From Parapristionchus giblindavisi (taxonomy: Eukaryota; Nematoda; Chromadorea; Rhabditida; Diplogasteridae): DNA of 64,000 nucleotides. The DNA is taken from positions 1,644,501-1,708,500 of the forward strand of contig CALSFV010000211.1 of assembly GCA_943737045.1 (NCBI GenBank), read 5' to 3'. The position numbers were made by a program, and so were the translations under genes. Below the pieces are notes generated by a model, which was not told where the DNA came from, searched no databases, and worked only from the letters and a program-made list of their open reading frames with translations. Of the stretch, positions 10,433-22,392 are shown one piece after another (within the stretch, counting starts at the first letter, position 1; each line of letters begins with the position of its first letter).

Positions 10433-12207
10433 ATGGAAACGGCCACCGTTCACGAGATGCAGCTGAACGTGTCGGAGTTTGTGGAGAAGCGAGCGGCGCA
10501 GATTGCTGATCTACTCGCGGTACGGTATCTATTGATTATTGATTGATGATAATAGTAAGCCGATAATAGTAAGTTATAGCGCGAAATCGATATTTAAAGT
10601 CAATTTAAGTCCAATAATCAAGTATTTCATTCCGAGTTTCCCTGGATAAAATTTGTTCCTGATCTCACAAGAAGTATAAATAAAATAAGTCTGAAAGAAG
10701 TATACGGTAGTCATAAGAAGTATACGGTAGTTTTAATGTGAATTTGGTCACTAGGTACACTCAACAGACAATAGTAGTATATGTAGTAGGGGGAAGATAT
10801 GATGTGGCGGAAGGCATATGTACTAGAATCGGTGGTAGCCGAGATGCCTCAAGCTATAGCATTGAAGTGAAACGTGCATGTTGCAGGTGGTGGACAACAG
10901 TGCTCTGGTGGCGGGAGAGGTGACGAAGGGATCGCGCACTGCCTTCCGTATCCCGTATCCGTATCGCCCAGGCGTTGCGGGACCACTGGAGCCAAAATGA
11001 CTATGCCTATCTTCATCAGCATGGTCGATAACCCCTATACACAAGTTTTGAGGGTATCAAAATTTTTGGCCTGTGCCAACCCTTGTTCGACTCTTACACA
11101 AACGGCCTCATATGAGTATAGCAAATAATGTGGTTGTACTGTTTGCTAGATTGGTTGTCTGCATACTGTAAGTGTAGTGTAGGAGGTGAACTGTAGGCTA
11201 CTGTAGGAGGTGTACTGTAGGCGTACTGTATGAGGTGTACTGTAGGTATACGGTATCTCATTCCAGCTGGAGGATCTTCGTGATCAACTCGTTCGCTATC
11301 GTCTGATCGGACCGAAGTCGCACCGGATTCTCGCCGAGACACTGCAATTGGCGCAAGTGAATGATGCTTACGCGTAAGTGGTGGTGGTGTGTACCGACGA
11401 CGTTTGTCAAATCTCACCCACCTATCGTAGTAGTACCACTTGCAGATTACACCACGCCCAATGGAGCGAGGTGTTCGCACGGTGTGGGCCGGGCCAGTTG
11501 ATGGACGGCAGCGTGTACTCTCTGCTGATCGAGGACCCCCGATGTGGACGACCCCTGAGACGAGGACTCATGAAGGGAGCCATGGTATTATACTACGGTA
11601 GTTTTGAGCAACGAGAGATTTATTGATTGAGATTGAAGCATAGCAATGAAGCAATCTTCAAAAATAAGTAGAGAGAAGAAATTACATGAAATTGTAACAT
11701 ACATTTTCATACCCTCATAATCCGAGGATCGACCCACTAAAAAGGGCTTATTTTATGGTCAAAATTTAAAAATTGTAAGACCTGAGACAATAAACCATAG
11801 TGAGAGATTGATTGCAGCCTGAGTCGGTCTCCGATCCTGATTCTATCGATCGATCGGAGCCCTCATCGTCGTTGTGGGACCGCCAGACCAGGCTGGACGC
11901 GCTAGAGGTACGGTAGTGTTATTGATTGATTGAGTTCCCGCAATTATCGATTGATGTTCAGGCTCGAATTCCGAACAGCGCAATGAACGAGCTGCGAGGA
12001 TCGTCGCTGGGCGGCGTACGTGAGACACCCGCAAAGGCAAATTATTGATTTTTTAAATGTTGATTATTGATTGTATCGATTTGCGCTGTGCGAGAAAGCC
12101 CGTGTGATATTACGACAGAATAACCTTGATTTACAGTGCAACTATTCTATTCAATTGTAATAGCATTATTCAGTTATCATTGTTGAACATTATGTTTTTT
12201 TTTCTTA

Positions 12208-12708
12208 CAAGGGAAGTCAGCGGAGTCAGTCCGGGCGTTCGGGATGAGACATACACCATTCGATAGGTCTCCAAAAAATAAGAACTTTTTCTATTAACCA
12301 TTTTTCCTGAGGACTCCTGGGCGCCGAGATATTTGCATATTCCCCTCTCGCTTTCTGTTGAACGAACAACCAGTCTCTTGGCTCTGCGAAGAGAGTAAGT
12401 GGTGGCCGAGTGAGTAAGAGCCTCATGTTTCCATCACTTTTTTCCAATGCCACCAGCGATAGTGGAATACGAGCAAAATATTTTGAGACAATGCCATTGG
12501 AACCACTCGGCCACCACTTCCTCTCTTCGAAGCGAGACTGGTTGTTCTTTCAACACGGGAGAAAGCGAGAGGGGAATATGTAAATATCTCGGCGCCCAGG
12601 AGTCCTCAGGAAAAATGGTTAATAGAAAAAGTTCTTATTTTTTGGAGACCTATCGAATGGTGTATGTCTCATCCCGAACGCCCGGACTGACTCCGCTGAC
12701 TTCCCTTG
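12208..12708. mobile_element. PIF/Harbinger-like long-TIR element, TSD TTA
   Basis: 501-bp element with inverted arms of about 200 bp starting CAAGGGAAGTCAGCGGAGTC and ending in its inverse. TTA lies on both sides (12205-12207, 12709-12711). The undisrupted site in POP1 intron 13 at about 61386-61395 reads CTTAGTTTG, confirming a 3-bp duplication. A TTA duplication with long inverted repeats fits PIF/Harbinger MITEs. Confidence 0.8.
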
Positions 12709-13244
12709 TTAGTTTGATGTTGAAACATGAATGTGCCTACCTTGTGTTTGCGCAAATTCCCTGGTCGTTTGGCAACATCTTTTGGTTCCCTTTTCTTTCT
12801 CTCTGTTCAGAGCTAACTATTTAAAAGTAAATTCTTAATACAAGTTGCAAAATACATTTTTTTCAAAAATGAAAATCAATAAATTAAAATTGTCCTTTTT
12901 CAGATTCCTCTACTTGTCGTTGTCCGGAATAGTGGTCGTGATACGCTCAACGGTGTTGATGTGATCGTACCCTCGGGTTACGGTAGCGACCTCTGGGACG
13001 CACTGCAGCTGCGGACGGCACATGCCTCAGGACTACGGTAAGCGCTCAGGTTACGGTAGTATCGATTGATTGAGTTATTGATTGATTGATCGGTTTTAGT
13101 GACGAAAGCGCGGGACACTCTGAGGTGGCCACTCCCTGTTTTCCCTTTGACGCTGTGGATTCGCTCGCGGGCACAGCGGAGACGGTGCGACAGGCCAAGG
13201 AGAAGGAGGTACGGTTGTCAATCGATATTGATTGATTGAATGCG

Positions 13245-13350
13245 GTGTTACATTTGCTTTACGTCTCCACGTAAACTGCACAAGTTGCGTGGATTTCTCC
13301 GTCGCCGTTAGGGCGTTACGGTGCAAGCACGTAAGACAAGTGTAACACCG
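13245..13350. mobile_element. GCGGTGTTACA MITE in POP1 intron 15 copy
   Basis: About 110 bp with inverted ends GCGGTGTTACA/TGTAACACCGC and an inner ACGTCTCCACGTAAACTGC segment. It is present at the same intron 15 position in every POP1 copy that has the intron (62010, 24840-24935 minus, 29748, 36605 minus), so it predates all duplications. In P3 a hAT-like element has inserted into it. Confidence 0.65.
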
Positions 13351-14859
13351 CACCAACAACGTTGCTCTTCATTTTTGGTACATCGTTTCGTTGGTTAACG
13401 AATGGAAGAAATATTAATATGTGTACGAAATTAATTAATTAAAAATATTTATTAAAATATTATCCCAAGCTAAATTGAGAGACCTCTCTGGTGGTAATAG
13501 TCCGTTTCAGCTTGTATTGGGGAAGGGAACTGGTTATTATGATGTGCAAAAGTTACGAGAAAAAAAGAAGCGAGAGAGTGCGTAAAACAAGGAGTTTTCG
13601 CTGTGTTTTTCACAACTTTTCAAAAGACCATTAAAGGACCGCCATCTATCGCGTCCGTGGAATCGTCGACTGTCATTTTGGAGTGACCTATCCGTCAAGT
13701 ATCCCTTCTCATTTGAATGGACAAAGGTGATCGCCGATTGGAGTGAGGCTCCGACGACCAGTGAGGTTCGTGTCTCACGCGCCCTTTGTTCCACTCTTAC
13801 ATCGGTTTCCTTTGTTCAAAGCTTTACTCGTGCATCAAAAAAAACCATGCCAAAACATGTTGAGTCTAAAGGCTCAACCCGAACTAATTTGGAAATCTCC
13901 ACCCTGGCTACACTCTCTCGCTTTCTTTGTCTACGAGATAGTGTGGTCAGAGCGAATTGTAAATTAGCTCTAAGTGTGCCCTTAAGGCATATATTCAACA
14001 TTATTATCGATTTATTGATTTATTGATCAGAATCCTCTGTTCGTGCTGAGAGAAAGACGGCTGTTGGAGACGATTAGCCAATGGATGAATAGTAGACAGA
14101 ACAAGACGAGCAAGAAGGGAAGAGGAGGAGGAGGAGGAGGAGGAGGAGATGAGAAAGTGCAAGGTATGTTTCAACAGGGTTATGATCCGGATTCGGATCG
14201 CGGTATCCGGCAATTAGTATATCCCCCAGCTGGAACGAAAAGGGTTTTTAAACGGTGTAAGGTATGCTCAACACGATTATGCTACAGCCGCAATCCGGCA
14301 ATTTGTATATAACCCCAGCCGGATCGATAATTTCGAATGTTCGAAATACTATTCTGGCGAGATGGCTGATCCCTAAAAGAGCATAATTGATTTTATGGCG
14401 TAGTATGAGTGTAACGAATAAGATGTTAAAGAGGATTATTAGGGAGGACAGTGAAACGTGGAAGTGGCTGGCAGAAACTTGGACATTTTCTTTAAAGGCA
14501 CATCCCGAGCTAATTTGAAACTCCGATCTTTCGCGGACAAAAAACGAGAGAGCATTGCCAGAGTGGAAAGTGAAATTAGCTCGGAGCTTGCCTTTAATGC
14601 ATATTATTCAGAACTTATCAATAAGCATCCGAGCGCTTTCGTTACCGTACAGCTGGATTGCGTGGCGAGAGGTCGGCCAAGGAGGTGATTATCGATTTAT
14701 TGATTTGCAGATTGTTACGAATATAAAATAATCGATATAAGGGCGATAGAAAGTGGAAGTGTATTCTCTCTGCTTTCCAACTATTGTCTAGAGCATACAA
14801 TCAAATGATAATTGTATACATATTCAATCAATTATAAATTATATTGTAAAAGCACGATA

Positions 14860-15003
14860 ATTACATAAACAATCAATCGATAATTACATAAACAATCAAT
14901 CGATAATTACATAAGCAATCAATCGATAATTACATAAACAATCAATCGATAGTCACATAATCAATCAATCTATAATTGTATAATCAATCAATCGATAATT
15001 ATA
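14860..15003. repeat. Minisatellite, 23-bp unit, in POP1 intron 18 copy
   Basis: About six tandem units of CAATCAATCGATAATTACAT with small variation. The array ends at the exon 19 acceptor. The corresponding intron at 63480-63560 has only two or three degenerate units, so the array expanded in this copy. Confidence 0.75.
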
Positions 15004-15844
15004 GATTGGCTCTTATCTCCCTCCGACTCCCGACTGAAGATGATCTAGTGAGAGATCGGAGTAAGAAGAAGAACAAAAGTGCAAGGGAAACGAGGAGAAG
15101 ATGAGAAGAAGAAGGTGACCGAGGAGGAGGAAGAGAAGATGGATTTGGATGATGAAGGTTGATCTTTGATCTTTGACCTTTATAAGGGTACGGTTGGCCT
15201 ATTGATCTTTGATCTTTGATCGTAATGAGAGTACGGCAATTTTGTTAATGTGAGCGCTTGTAAACATACGTGGGCACCACTGCCTCTAGCGGCAATACAC
15301 CCCCGATTTTTGGCTCCCGATCCCACGATTTTTGCGTCTGACCCTCCGATTTTCATTTCCAGCGGCAATGCCCGATCTCTCCTAGTTCTCCCCTAGTTCA
15401 TCTATAGTCCTTGCCTGTCTCACGGATGATTTATAATGGCTCCTTACGGTATAGAGTTTCCCTTTTCTCGATCAATAATTGTCTCGCACTGCCACATAAT
15501 CAACATTTTTCGGTCTAATAGAGGGGGTCATAGTGCCCTAGGAGAGAGTGTCTCCTTCCATAGGTCGAATAGCTAGGTTATCGGGTTTCAAATTGTGGTC
15601 CGGTTTTTAGATTTATTGCTAAATTTTGGCTCAAAATGCGGTCAGACTTGGTATTTTGTAACATAGTTTTCGAGATACGCCTCCGTCCACCCTTGAGATT
15701 ATTATGATGCTGATAATATCATCCCATCCTGGCTCATTCGCAAATAATTCACCTCCATGTCTCAAACTCTTTTCCCACCCGCCATATTTATGTGTCTCGC
15801 TTCGTGCATACTCACGTTGATGAAATAAAAATTGATAGTATTGA

Positions 15845-16200
15845 AATATCTCTATGAAGCCAATGAATAGAGGACAAGACAGATGTTATACTTATATCAA
15901 AACGTTTCGGTGAGAATCACCATCATCAGTTGGGTTAATACCTCAGGGTATTGAAAAATTGATAACGTATGTAAACATTAATGTGTGCAACATGTGCAGG
16001 CTTGATAAATCTTCCTCCCAATATTATCGTTAAAGTTTCTCGAATCCGTACGTGAAACCCTTCCCATTGTAAACTGCCATTGGCCAAAACCGAAATCGCT
16101 TCTGCGACGGAAATCCATCTACCCCATTTCCCCTTACACTCTTCACCCTATTATTGTGTATATATATTTGATGGAATAAAGAATAAATAAATAAATAAAT
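15845..16200 (-). mobile_element. Retroposon-like insertion with (AATA)n tail
   Basis: About 350 bp present in the intron 19 copy of pseudogene D but absent from the equivalents at about 63900-63930 and 21650-21700 (minus). It ends in a GGAATAAAG(AATA)n-type tail at 16170-16200. On the minus strand 15905-15929 contains CTGATGA, a short GGTGA/TCACC hairpin and GAAA, a hammerhead-ribozyme-like core. Penelope-like elements often carry such ribozymes, but no reverse transcriptase is present. Exact ends and target duplication were not resolved. Confidence 0.45.
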
Positions 16201-16562
16201 GAATGCTCATTGATCTTTGTAGAAAATAATGCTATGGATGGGATGATCTTTGATCTTTGTAGATGCTGAAAATGACGTCGCCGTCGACAAAGCGGCTCAA
16301 CGTCGATGGCAGAATGAGATGTGGAAGGACATGGTGTCGACTGACGCTGCGGCCAGGGAGATGCCCATCTCACTCAAGAAGATGATCCATCAAGCACTTG
16401 TCTCCAGGTATAAAAAAAAATATTATTCAAAAAAAATATTAATTAATCCGTAGATTGGACGTTGATCTTTGATCAATGATCTTTTGATCTTTGATCTTTT
16501 CAGAGAGATCTGTGGTCGTGTCCTGCGGGGCGACTTCTCCTTCACAGCTGCTCGAGGACGCG

Positions 16563-16682
16563 CACAGTATTCTGGTCCAAGCCATTTTTCTTCCAAAGCA
16601 AGACAAAGGAGAGACCATTGTATTCGAGAGAGTTTGTATGTTGAGCGGTCGTTCTTGCTTTGAAAGTCATGAGAACGCTGTG
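16563..16682. mobile_element. CACAG MITE insertion A, TSD CGCG
   Basis: 120-bp element with ends CACAGTATTCTGG and, inverted, CACAGCGTTCTCG. An inner pair TTCCAAAGCAAGA / TCTTGCTTTGAAAG is also inverted. The 4-bp CGCG flanks it (16559-16562, 16683-16686). The same exon without the element is at 9339-9354 and, inverted, at about 20893-20908 (GAGGACGCGCGATCGG), so the insertion is precise. It interrupts the penultimate POP1 exon. Confidence 0.92.
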
Positions 16683-17348
16683 CGCGCGATCGGACTCGTT
16701 CCCCTCTCCGCCCTTCCATCGATTAGGAGTCGTCGATCTACCGTACTCTTCCGGTCAGTGGCGGCTAATTTGAATTTTTTAAAGTGATTTATTGATTGCT
16801 TTTTCAGAAATACAACGTCGAGATACTATCATCCAGCGACGGTGTCTATATCGATGACAAGACTTGAACTGTGAATTGGTTATACTGTATGCATTGATTA
16901 GCGATTATCGATTGATTTTTTTGAATTATTGATTGATTGTGTTGTATCATGCTATGTATCTAGTCGTTGATTTCGTTGTTATCTCGTTCTATTATTGTTG
17001 AATTGAATATTGATTAAATTAATTCTTATGACGTATTTGCGTAAATAAAAAAAAGCATACATAAAGATTAGGGTTGACCGTTCGGAAGACGAAAAGGCAT
17101 TCGAAAGTCACGTATTTTCACTCTCGTTCCGGAACGATGTGACTTTTGATACGGAAACAATTCGGAAGGCTAATTATTTGCCTCTTGTTCCGGAATAGAT
17201 GCAAATTTGCTCCATTGGAGAGCAAACTTCGATAATACACCGATCAGTTTTGTCCGTGATCGAACAATGAAAGTGATACGGAACGAATACGGAACACTAT
17301 CAAATCACTCTCATTCCGGAAGAATCTCATTTCTCCGTCGCTCGTTCC

Positions 17349-17468
17349 CACAGTATTCTGGTTCAAGCCATTTTGTTTCCATAGCGAGACAAGCGAAAGA
17401 CGATTGCATTTGAGAGAGTTTCTATGTTGAGCGGTCGTTTTTGCTTTCACAGCCTATAGAACATTGTG
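17349..17468. mobile_element. CACAG MITE insertion B, TSD TTCC
   Basis: A more diverged 120-bp member of the CACAG family flanked by TTCC (17345-17348, 17469-17472). The mirror site in the P2 right arm (about 20230-20247) is empty and carries one TTCC. It lies inside another element (about 17068-17541) whose ends read GATTAGGGTT. Confidence 0.88.
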
Positions 17469-17574
17469 TTCCGGAATAAATGCAAATCTTCCCTTCCAAA
17501 CGAAACTTTCGAATTCCGTTTTCATTTCGTAAACCCTAATCAGCACGCTATTGTACGCTAGATGTGAGCGGGAT

Positions 17575-17720
17575 CATACATTTTCGGTGTCCTAGCCTTT
17601 AGAAAATTTGTTATTTTCGCTTGGAAATCGTAATTTTTAACTAATTTTCGTATCAAGTGGGTGAAAATGTGCCATATATAGTGGATAAATCCTCGCATTA
17701 CGAGGGTATGGCAATGTATG
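17575..17720. mobile_element. CATACATTTTC MITE, TSD AGCGGGAT/AGCAGGAT
   Basis: 146-bp element with ends CATACATTTTC/CAATGTATG. Its flanks AGCGGGAT and AGCAGGAT match at 7 of 8 bases. The corresponding unoccupied site in POP1 copy A (about 1548-1556) reads AGCGGGAT followed by TATTTG, confirming insertion just after the exon 6 donor. Mirrored in the P2 right arm at about 19988-20133. Confidence 0.82.
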
Positions 17721-18174
17721 AGCAGGATAATTTTTTTGGGCACATTACTTATTCTCGTTTGCGTCAGTCATCTTTAGCGGTCGCCCGTTCATTTTGCTCT
17801 GAGCATCAAGAATCCCTGCCAAGCCGGATTGGGTCACCGTGGCAGTGAGACCCAATCATGGGAAGCCAACTTCTTCGGTCATCTCCAAACTGCCTGCCGA
17901 TCTTCTCGGATTTGTGAAATCGAAGACGCGCATATGAAGATCAACGTCGGTGTTCTGGGATTGCCGGAAGTAAGAAGAGCTTTTCCCCATGCAAATCAGA
18001 GTCCTACTGTTGATAAATGTGTTTTAATCGTAAAATCGTAAACTTATTATCTCATTACCTATTATCTCTTTCGACTTATTTCTTGTTTACTGCTCTGCTC
18101 GGTGCACGAAATCACCGGGTACAATTTGTGGTTGGGCTAGTTACAATCTAAGCTAATAATTACAGTATAGTTAC

Positions 18175-19533
18175 TAGGGTTGCCGTTGCGTAAGCGTTAT
18201 CGAATTTACCGGGCCCTCTTCCCATCTCTCGCCACTCTCTCGTCATTACCCGCTAAAGATAAGAGAGACTGCCAAAGATCGCGTAATTCCCGCTAAATTA
18301 GCGGGAATTACGCTATCTCTCGCCCCTCGCCCTTCCCCTCTCCTTACTCTCTGTTCACTCCACCCGCCGCGCCCTATTTGAGGCATGTTTGAAGAGATAT
18401 CTAATTCCCCTCACATCTGAGAGCTTTGCAGTCAACAGCAAAGTTGTAGCTCACATCGATCCGGTTCTGATTATTTTTTTAGCGGAGACGATACGATCAA
18501 GACAAACAAAATGACAATCGTTCTACTTTTTCAGAGGAAATCGAAACGATAAGCGTTAAAATATGTTATGGTATGGACAGTTGAATTTCTCTCAATGATC
18601 AGAGGAAAATTAGCATTTGAATATTGATTATCCATGTTATTCCTTTTTCCCTTTTCAATGATTTATTATCTCATGAGGGACATTATTCACCTCTCATTAT
18701 CCTGTCTTCCACTCTCGTCGCAGAAAAAAAGTGAAAAATGTAACAACGCTGCAGAGAAAAATTGATACAATGTGGACAAATGTTTCATTTTTTTTCTCGT
18801 TTCGTTGCTTTTTTGTTAATTTTTTGAGAAAAAAATCAATAAAAGTTTTTTTTGATTTTTTTCTTGGTTTAAAAATTTAAAATAATCAAAATAAATTCTT
18901 CATTGTGAGAGATCGAATAGAACTTGGTCATCTCAATTTAGGTGATTAAGAATCGGTTGCTGATATAAAGAATCTCATAACCAGCGACGAGAATGGAAGA
19001 CAGGATAATTAGAGGTGAACAATGTCCCTCATGAGATAATGAATCATTGAAAAGGGAAAAAGGAATAAAAGGATAATCAATATTCAAATGATAATCTGAT
19101 TCCTCTGATCATTGAGAGAAATTCAACTGTCCATATCAAAACATATTTTTAACGCTTATCGTTTCGATTTCCCTCTCAAAAAGTAGAACGATTGTCATTT
19201 TGTTTGTCTTGATCGTATCGTCTCCGCTAAAAAATAATCAGAACCGGATCGATGTGAGCTACAACTTTGCTGTTGACTGCAAAGCTCTCAGATGTGAGGG
19301 GAATTAGATATCTCTTCAAACATGCCTCAAATAGGGCGCGGCGGGTGGAGTGAACAGAGAGTAAGGAGAGGGGAAGGGCGAGGGGCGAGAGATAGCGTAA
19401 TTCCCGCTAATTTAGCGGGAATTACGCGATCTTTGGCAGTCTCTCTTATCTTTAGCGGGTAATGACGAGAGAGTGGCGAGAGATGGGAAGAGGGCCCGGT
19501 AAATTCGATAACGCTTACGCAACGGCAACCCTA
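18175..19533. other. Core of P2 with TAGGGTTGCCGTTGCG ends
   Basis: The inner part of P2 begins TAGGGTTGCCGTTGCG and ends with its inverse, joined on both sides to the same POP1 intron 6 sequence in opposite orientation. The flanks are inverted, not direct, so this is not a simple transposon insertion. The non-palindromic spacer is 18723-18981. The core is gene-free: AT-rich with CTCTCGCC and GCGGGAATTACG words. Confidence 0.5.
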
Positions 19534-21020
19534 GTAACTATACTGTAATTATTAGCTTAGATTGTAACTAGCCCAACCACAAATTGTACCCGGTGATTTC
19601 GTGCACCGAGCAGAGCAGTAAACAAGAAATAAGTCGAAAGAGATAATAGGTAATGAGATAATAAGTTTACGATTTTACGATTAAAACACATTTATCAACA
19701 GTAGGACTCTGATTTGCATGGGGAAAAGCTCTTCTTACTTCCGGCAATCCCAGAACACCGACGTTGATCTTCATATGCGCGTCTTCGATTTCACAAATCC
19801 GAGAAGATCGGCAGGCAGTTTGGAGATGACCGAAGAAGTTGGCTTCCCATGATTGGGTCTCACTGCCACGGTGACCCAATCCGGCTTGGCAGGGATTCTT
19901 GATGCTCAGAGCAAAATGAACGGGCGACTGCTAAAGATGACTGACGCAAACGAGAATAAGTAATGTGCCCAAAAAAATTATCCTGCTCATACATTGCCAT
20001 ACCCTCGTAATGCGAGGATTTATCCACTATATATGGCACATTTTCACCCACTTGATACGAAAATCAGTTAAAAATTACGATTTCCAAGCGAAAATAACAA
20101 ATTTTCTAAAGGCTAGGACACCGAAAATGTATGATCCCGCTCACATCTAGCGTACAATAGCGTGCTGATTAGGGTTTACGAAATGAAAACGGAATTCGAA
20201 AGTTTCGTTTGGAAGGGAAGATTTGCATTTATTCCGGAACGAGCGACGGAGAAATGAGATTCTTCCGGAATGAGAGTGATTTGATAGTGTTCCGTATTCG
20301 TTCCGTATCACTTTCATTGTTCGATCACGGTCAAAACTGATCGGTGTATTATCGAAGTTTGCTCTCCAATGGAGCAAATTTGCATCTATTCCGGAACAAG
20401 AGGCAAATAATTAGCCTTCCGAATTGTTTCCGTATCAAAAGTCACATCGTTCCGGAACGAGAGTGAAAATACGTGACTTTCGAATGCCTTTTCGTCTTCC
20501 GAACGGTCAACCCTAATCTTTATGTATGCTTTTTTTTTATTTACGCAAATACGTCATAAGAATTAATTTAATCAATATTCAATTCAACAATAATAGAACG
20601 AGATAACAACGAAATCAACGACTCGATACATAGCATGATACAACACAATCAATCAATAATTCAAAAAAATCAATCGATAATCGCTAATCAATGCATACAG
20701 TATAACCAATTCACAGTTCAAGTCTTGTCATCGATATAGACACCGCCGCTGGATGATAGTATCTCGACGTTGTATTTCTGAAAAAGCAATCAATAAATCA
20801 CTTTAAAAAATTCAAATTAGCCGCCACTGACCGGAAGAGTACGGTAGATCGACGACTCCTAATCGATGGAAGGGCGGAGAGGGGAACGAGTCCGATCGCG
20901 CGTCCTCGAGCAGCTGTGAAGGAGAAGTCGCCCCGCAGGACACGACCACAGATCTCTCTGAAAAGATCAAAGATCAAAAGATCATTGATCAAAGATCAAC
21001 GTCCAATCTACGGATTAATT
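18982..21020 (-). repeat. Palindrome P2, right arm
   Basis: Inverted mirror of the P2 left arm without insertions A and B. It ends at about 21020, where the CGTAGATTGG boundary word of the left arm recurs inverted. Confidence 0.88.
20711..20957 (-). pseudogene. POP1 3'-end fragment in P2 right arm
   Basis: Minus-strand last exon (20711-20777) and penultimate exon (20832-20957, 126 bp, same length as at 9281-9406). Unlike its mirror at 16504-16753 the penultimate exon is uninterrupted, which gives the empty site for CACAG insertion A. Confidence 0.85.
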
Positions 21021-22392
21021 GGCACATATAGCTTCAAACATGCACAATCATCTATTACTAAGTGATATATTACTTGCTAAAATGGTGCAGTTAATTTGAT
21101 CACACTACAGTATACTAATAGCACTACCGTATACCTATTGGCAGACAATCGATAATTGATTTCGTTCATCTCTTTGTGCATCCTCTCGCGGCTCTCGTAG
21201 CCGCCGTCAACTTCCGTCTCTTCTTCCGATCCTTCTTCTTACGATTCAGCAGCTTGCGCTTGCGTTCTCTGGAACTATCGATCCTTTACTACCGTAATCC
21301 ATCGTACCGTAGTTCTACAGTAATCCCGAAATTCCGTACACCTAGTAATCTATCATACCATGATTCTTATTCTTATTCTACTATGCTACCGTATACGGTA
21401 TTTCGGAATAGTTCTACCGTAATCCCCAAATACCGTATACCTGGAGACAAGCGCTTGCGGGAACATCTTCTTGAGCGAGATGGGCTTCTCTCTGGCCGCA
21501 GCGTCTGTCGACACCACGTCCTTCCACATCTCGTTCTGCCATCGACGTTGAGCAGCTTTGTCGACGATGAGGTCATCTTCAGCATCTGCAAAGATCAAAG
21601 ATCAAAGATCATCTCATCATTAGTATTCGTTTCAACAAAGTTTCGTTTCAACAACATGAGCATTTTTAAGATAATGTTATTAATTTTTATTTTTATCAAC
21701 ATGCGTATACAAGAAGCGAGACACATAAATACGACGGGTGAAAAAGAGTTTGAATTGTGATGTTGATTTACTTGCGAATCGGCCAGGATGGGATGATATT
21801 ATCATCATCATGATAACTAACGCTCACATTAACCAAACTGCCGTACTCTGCATCACGTGCAAAGATCAAAGATCAATATTTCTACCGTACCTTCATTATC
21901 CAAATCCATCTTGTCTTCCTCCTCCTCTGTCACCTTCTTCTTCTCATCTTCTCCTCGTTTCCCCTGTACAATCACTTTCCTCTTCTTCTTACTCCGATCT
22001 CTCACTAGATCATCCTCAGTGGGCAGACAAATAAGAGCCAATCTATAATTATTGATTGATTGATTATACCTTTATCGATTAATTAGACATTGATTTTACA
22101 ATTATTTTGTATTTTCCATTTCTACCGCCCTTTGTCGATTATTTTATATTCGCAACAATCTACAAATCAATAAATCGATAATCACCTCCTTGGCCGAGAT
22201 CTCGCCACGCAATCCAGCTGTATGGTAACGAAAGCGCTCGGATGCTTGTTGATAAGTTCTGGAAAATGTGTATTAAAGTCACACTCCGAGCTAATTTTAC
22301 TCTCCGCTCTGGCAATGATCTCTCACTTTCTTTGCCCACGAGAGCGCGTTGCCAGGGTGGAGAATTTCAAATTAGCCCGGGTGGGCCTTTAA

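Larger units (their letters stand above)
10433..16874 (+). pseudogene. POP1 pseudogene copy D, first to last exon with exons 3-9 deleted
   Basis: The longest copy. Exon 1 10433-10519 (intact), exon 2 10887 to about 10943 (then broken), 10 11267-11373, 11 11446-11584, 12 11818-11907, 13 11962-12036, 14 12904-13037, 15 13100-13213, 16 13627-13765, 17 14031-14163, 18 14612-14684, 19 15005-15157, 20 16263-16407, penultimate 16504-16753, last 16808-16874. Exons 3-9 are gone. Exon 19 has a net 5-bp loss and reaches a stop. The arginine/lysine-rich exon 21 seen in other copies is missing. The penultimate exon is split by a 120-bp transposon. Exon 17 has a GGA-repeat expansion of 24 bp that keeps frame. 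The many intact exons suggest recent origin, but no full POP1 can be made. Confidence 0.87.
16440..18722 (+). repeat. Palindrome P2, left arm
   Basis: Left arm of a second inverted repeat, mirrored at 18982-21020. Mirror sums are about 37708 near the centre and 37483 outside two insertions found only in this arm. It contains the last two POP1 exon copies, the POP1 3' flank, an element with TAGGGTT ends, a fragment of the exon 6 end (about 17550-17566), a CATACATTTTC MITE and a piece of POP1 intron 6 (about 18056-18175). Confidence 0.88.

Noticed and set aside
17829..18041. 70-residue frame mirrored at 19667-19879
   Set aside because: No recognisable family, no splice partners, located in transposon-rich P2 sequence. 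Its duplication is explained by the palindrome.
18175..19533. Single transposon with TAGGGTTG ends and direct target duplication
   Set aside because: The flanks are inverted copies of POP1 intron 6, not direct repeats, so the structure is better explained by the palindrome itself.
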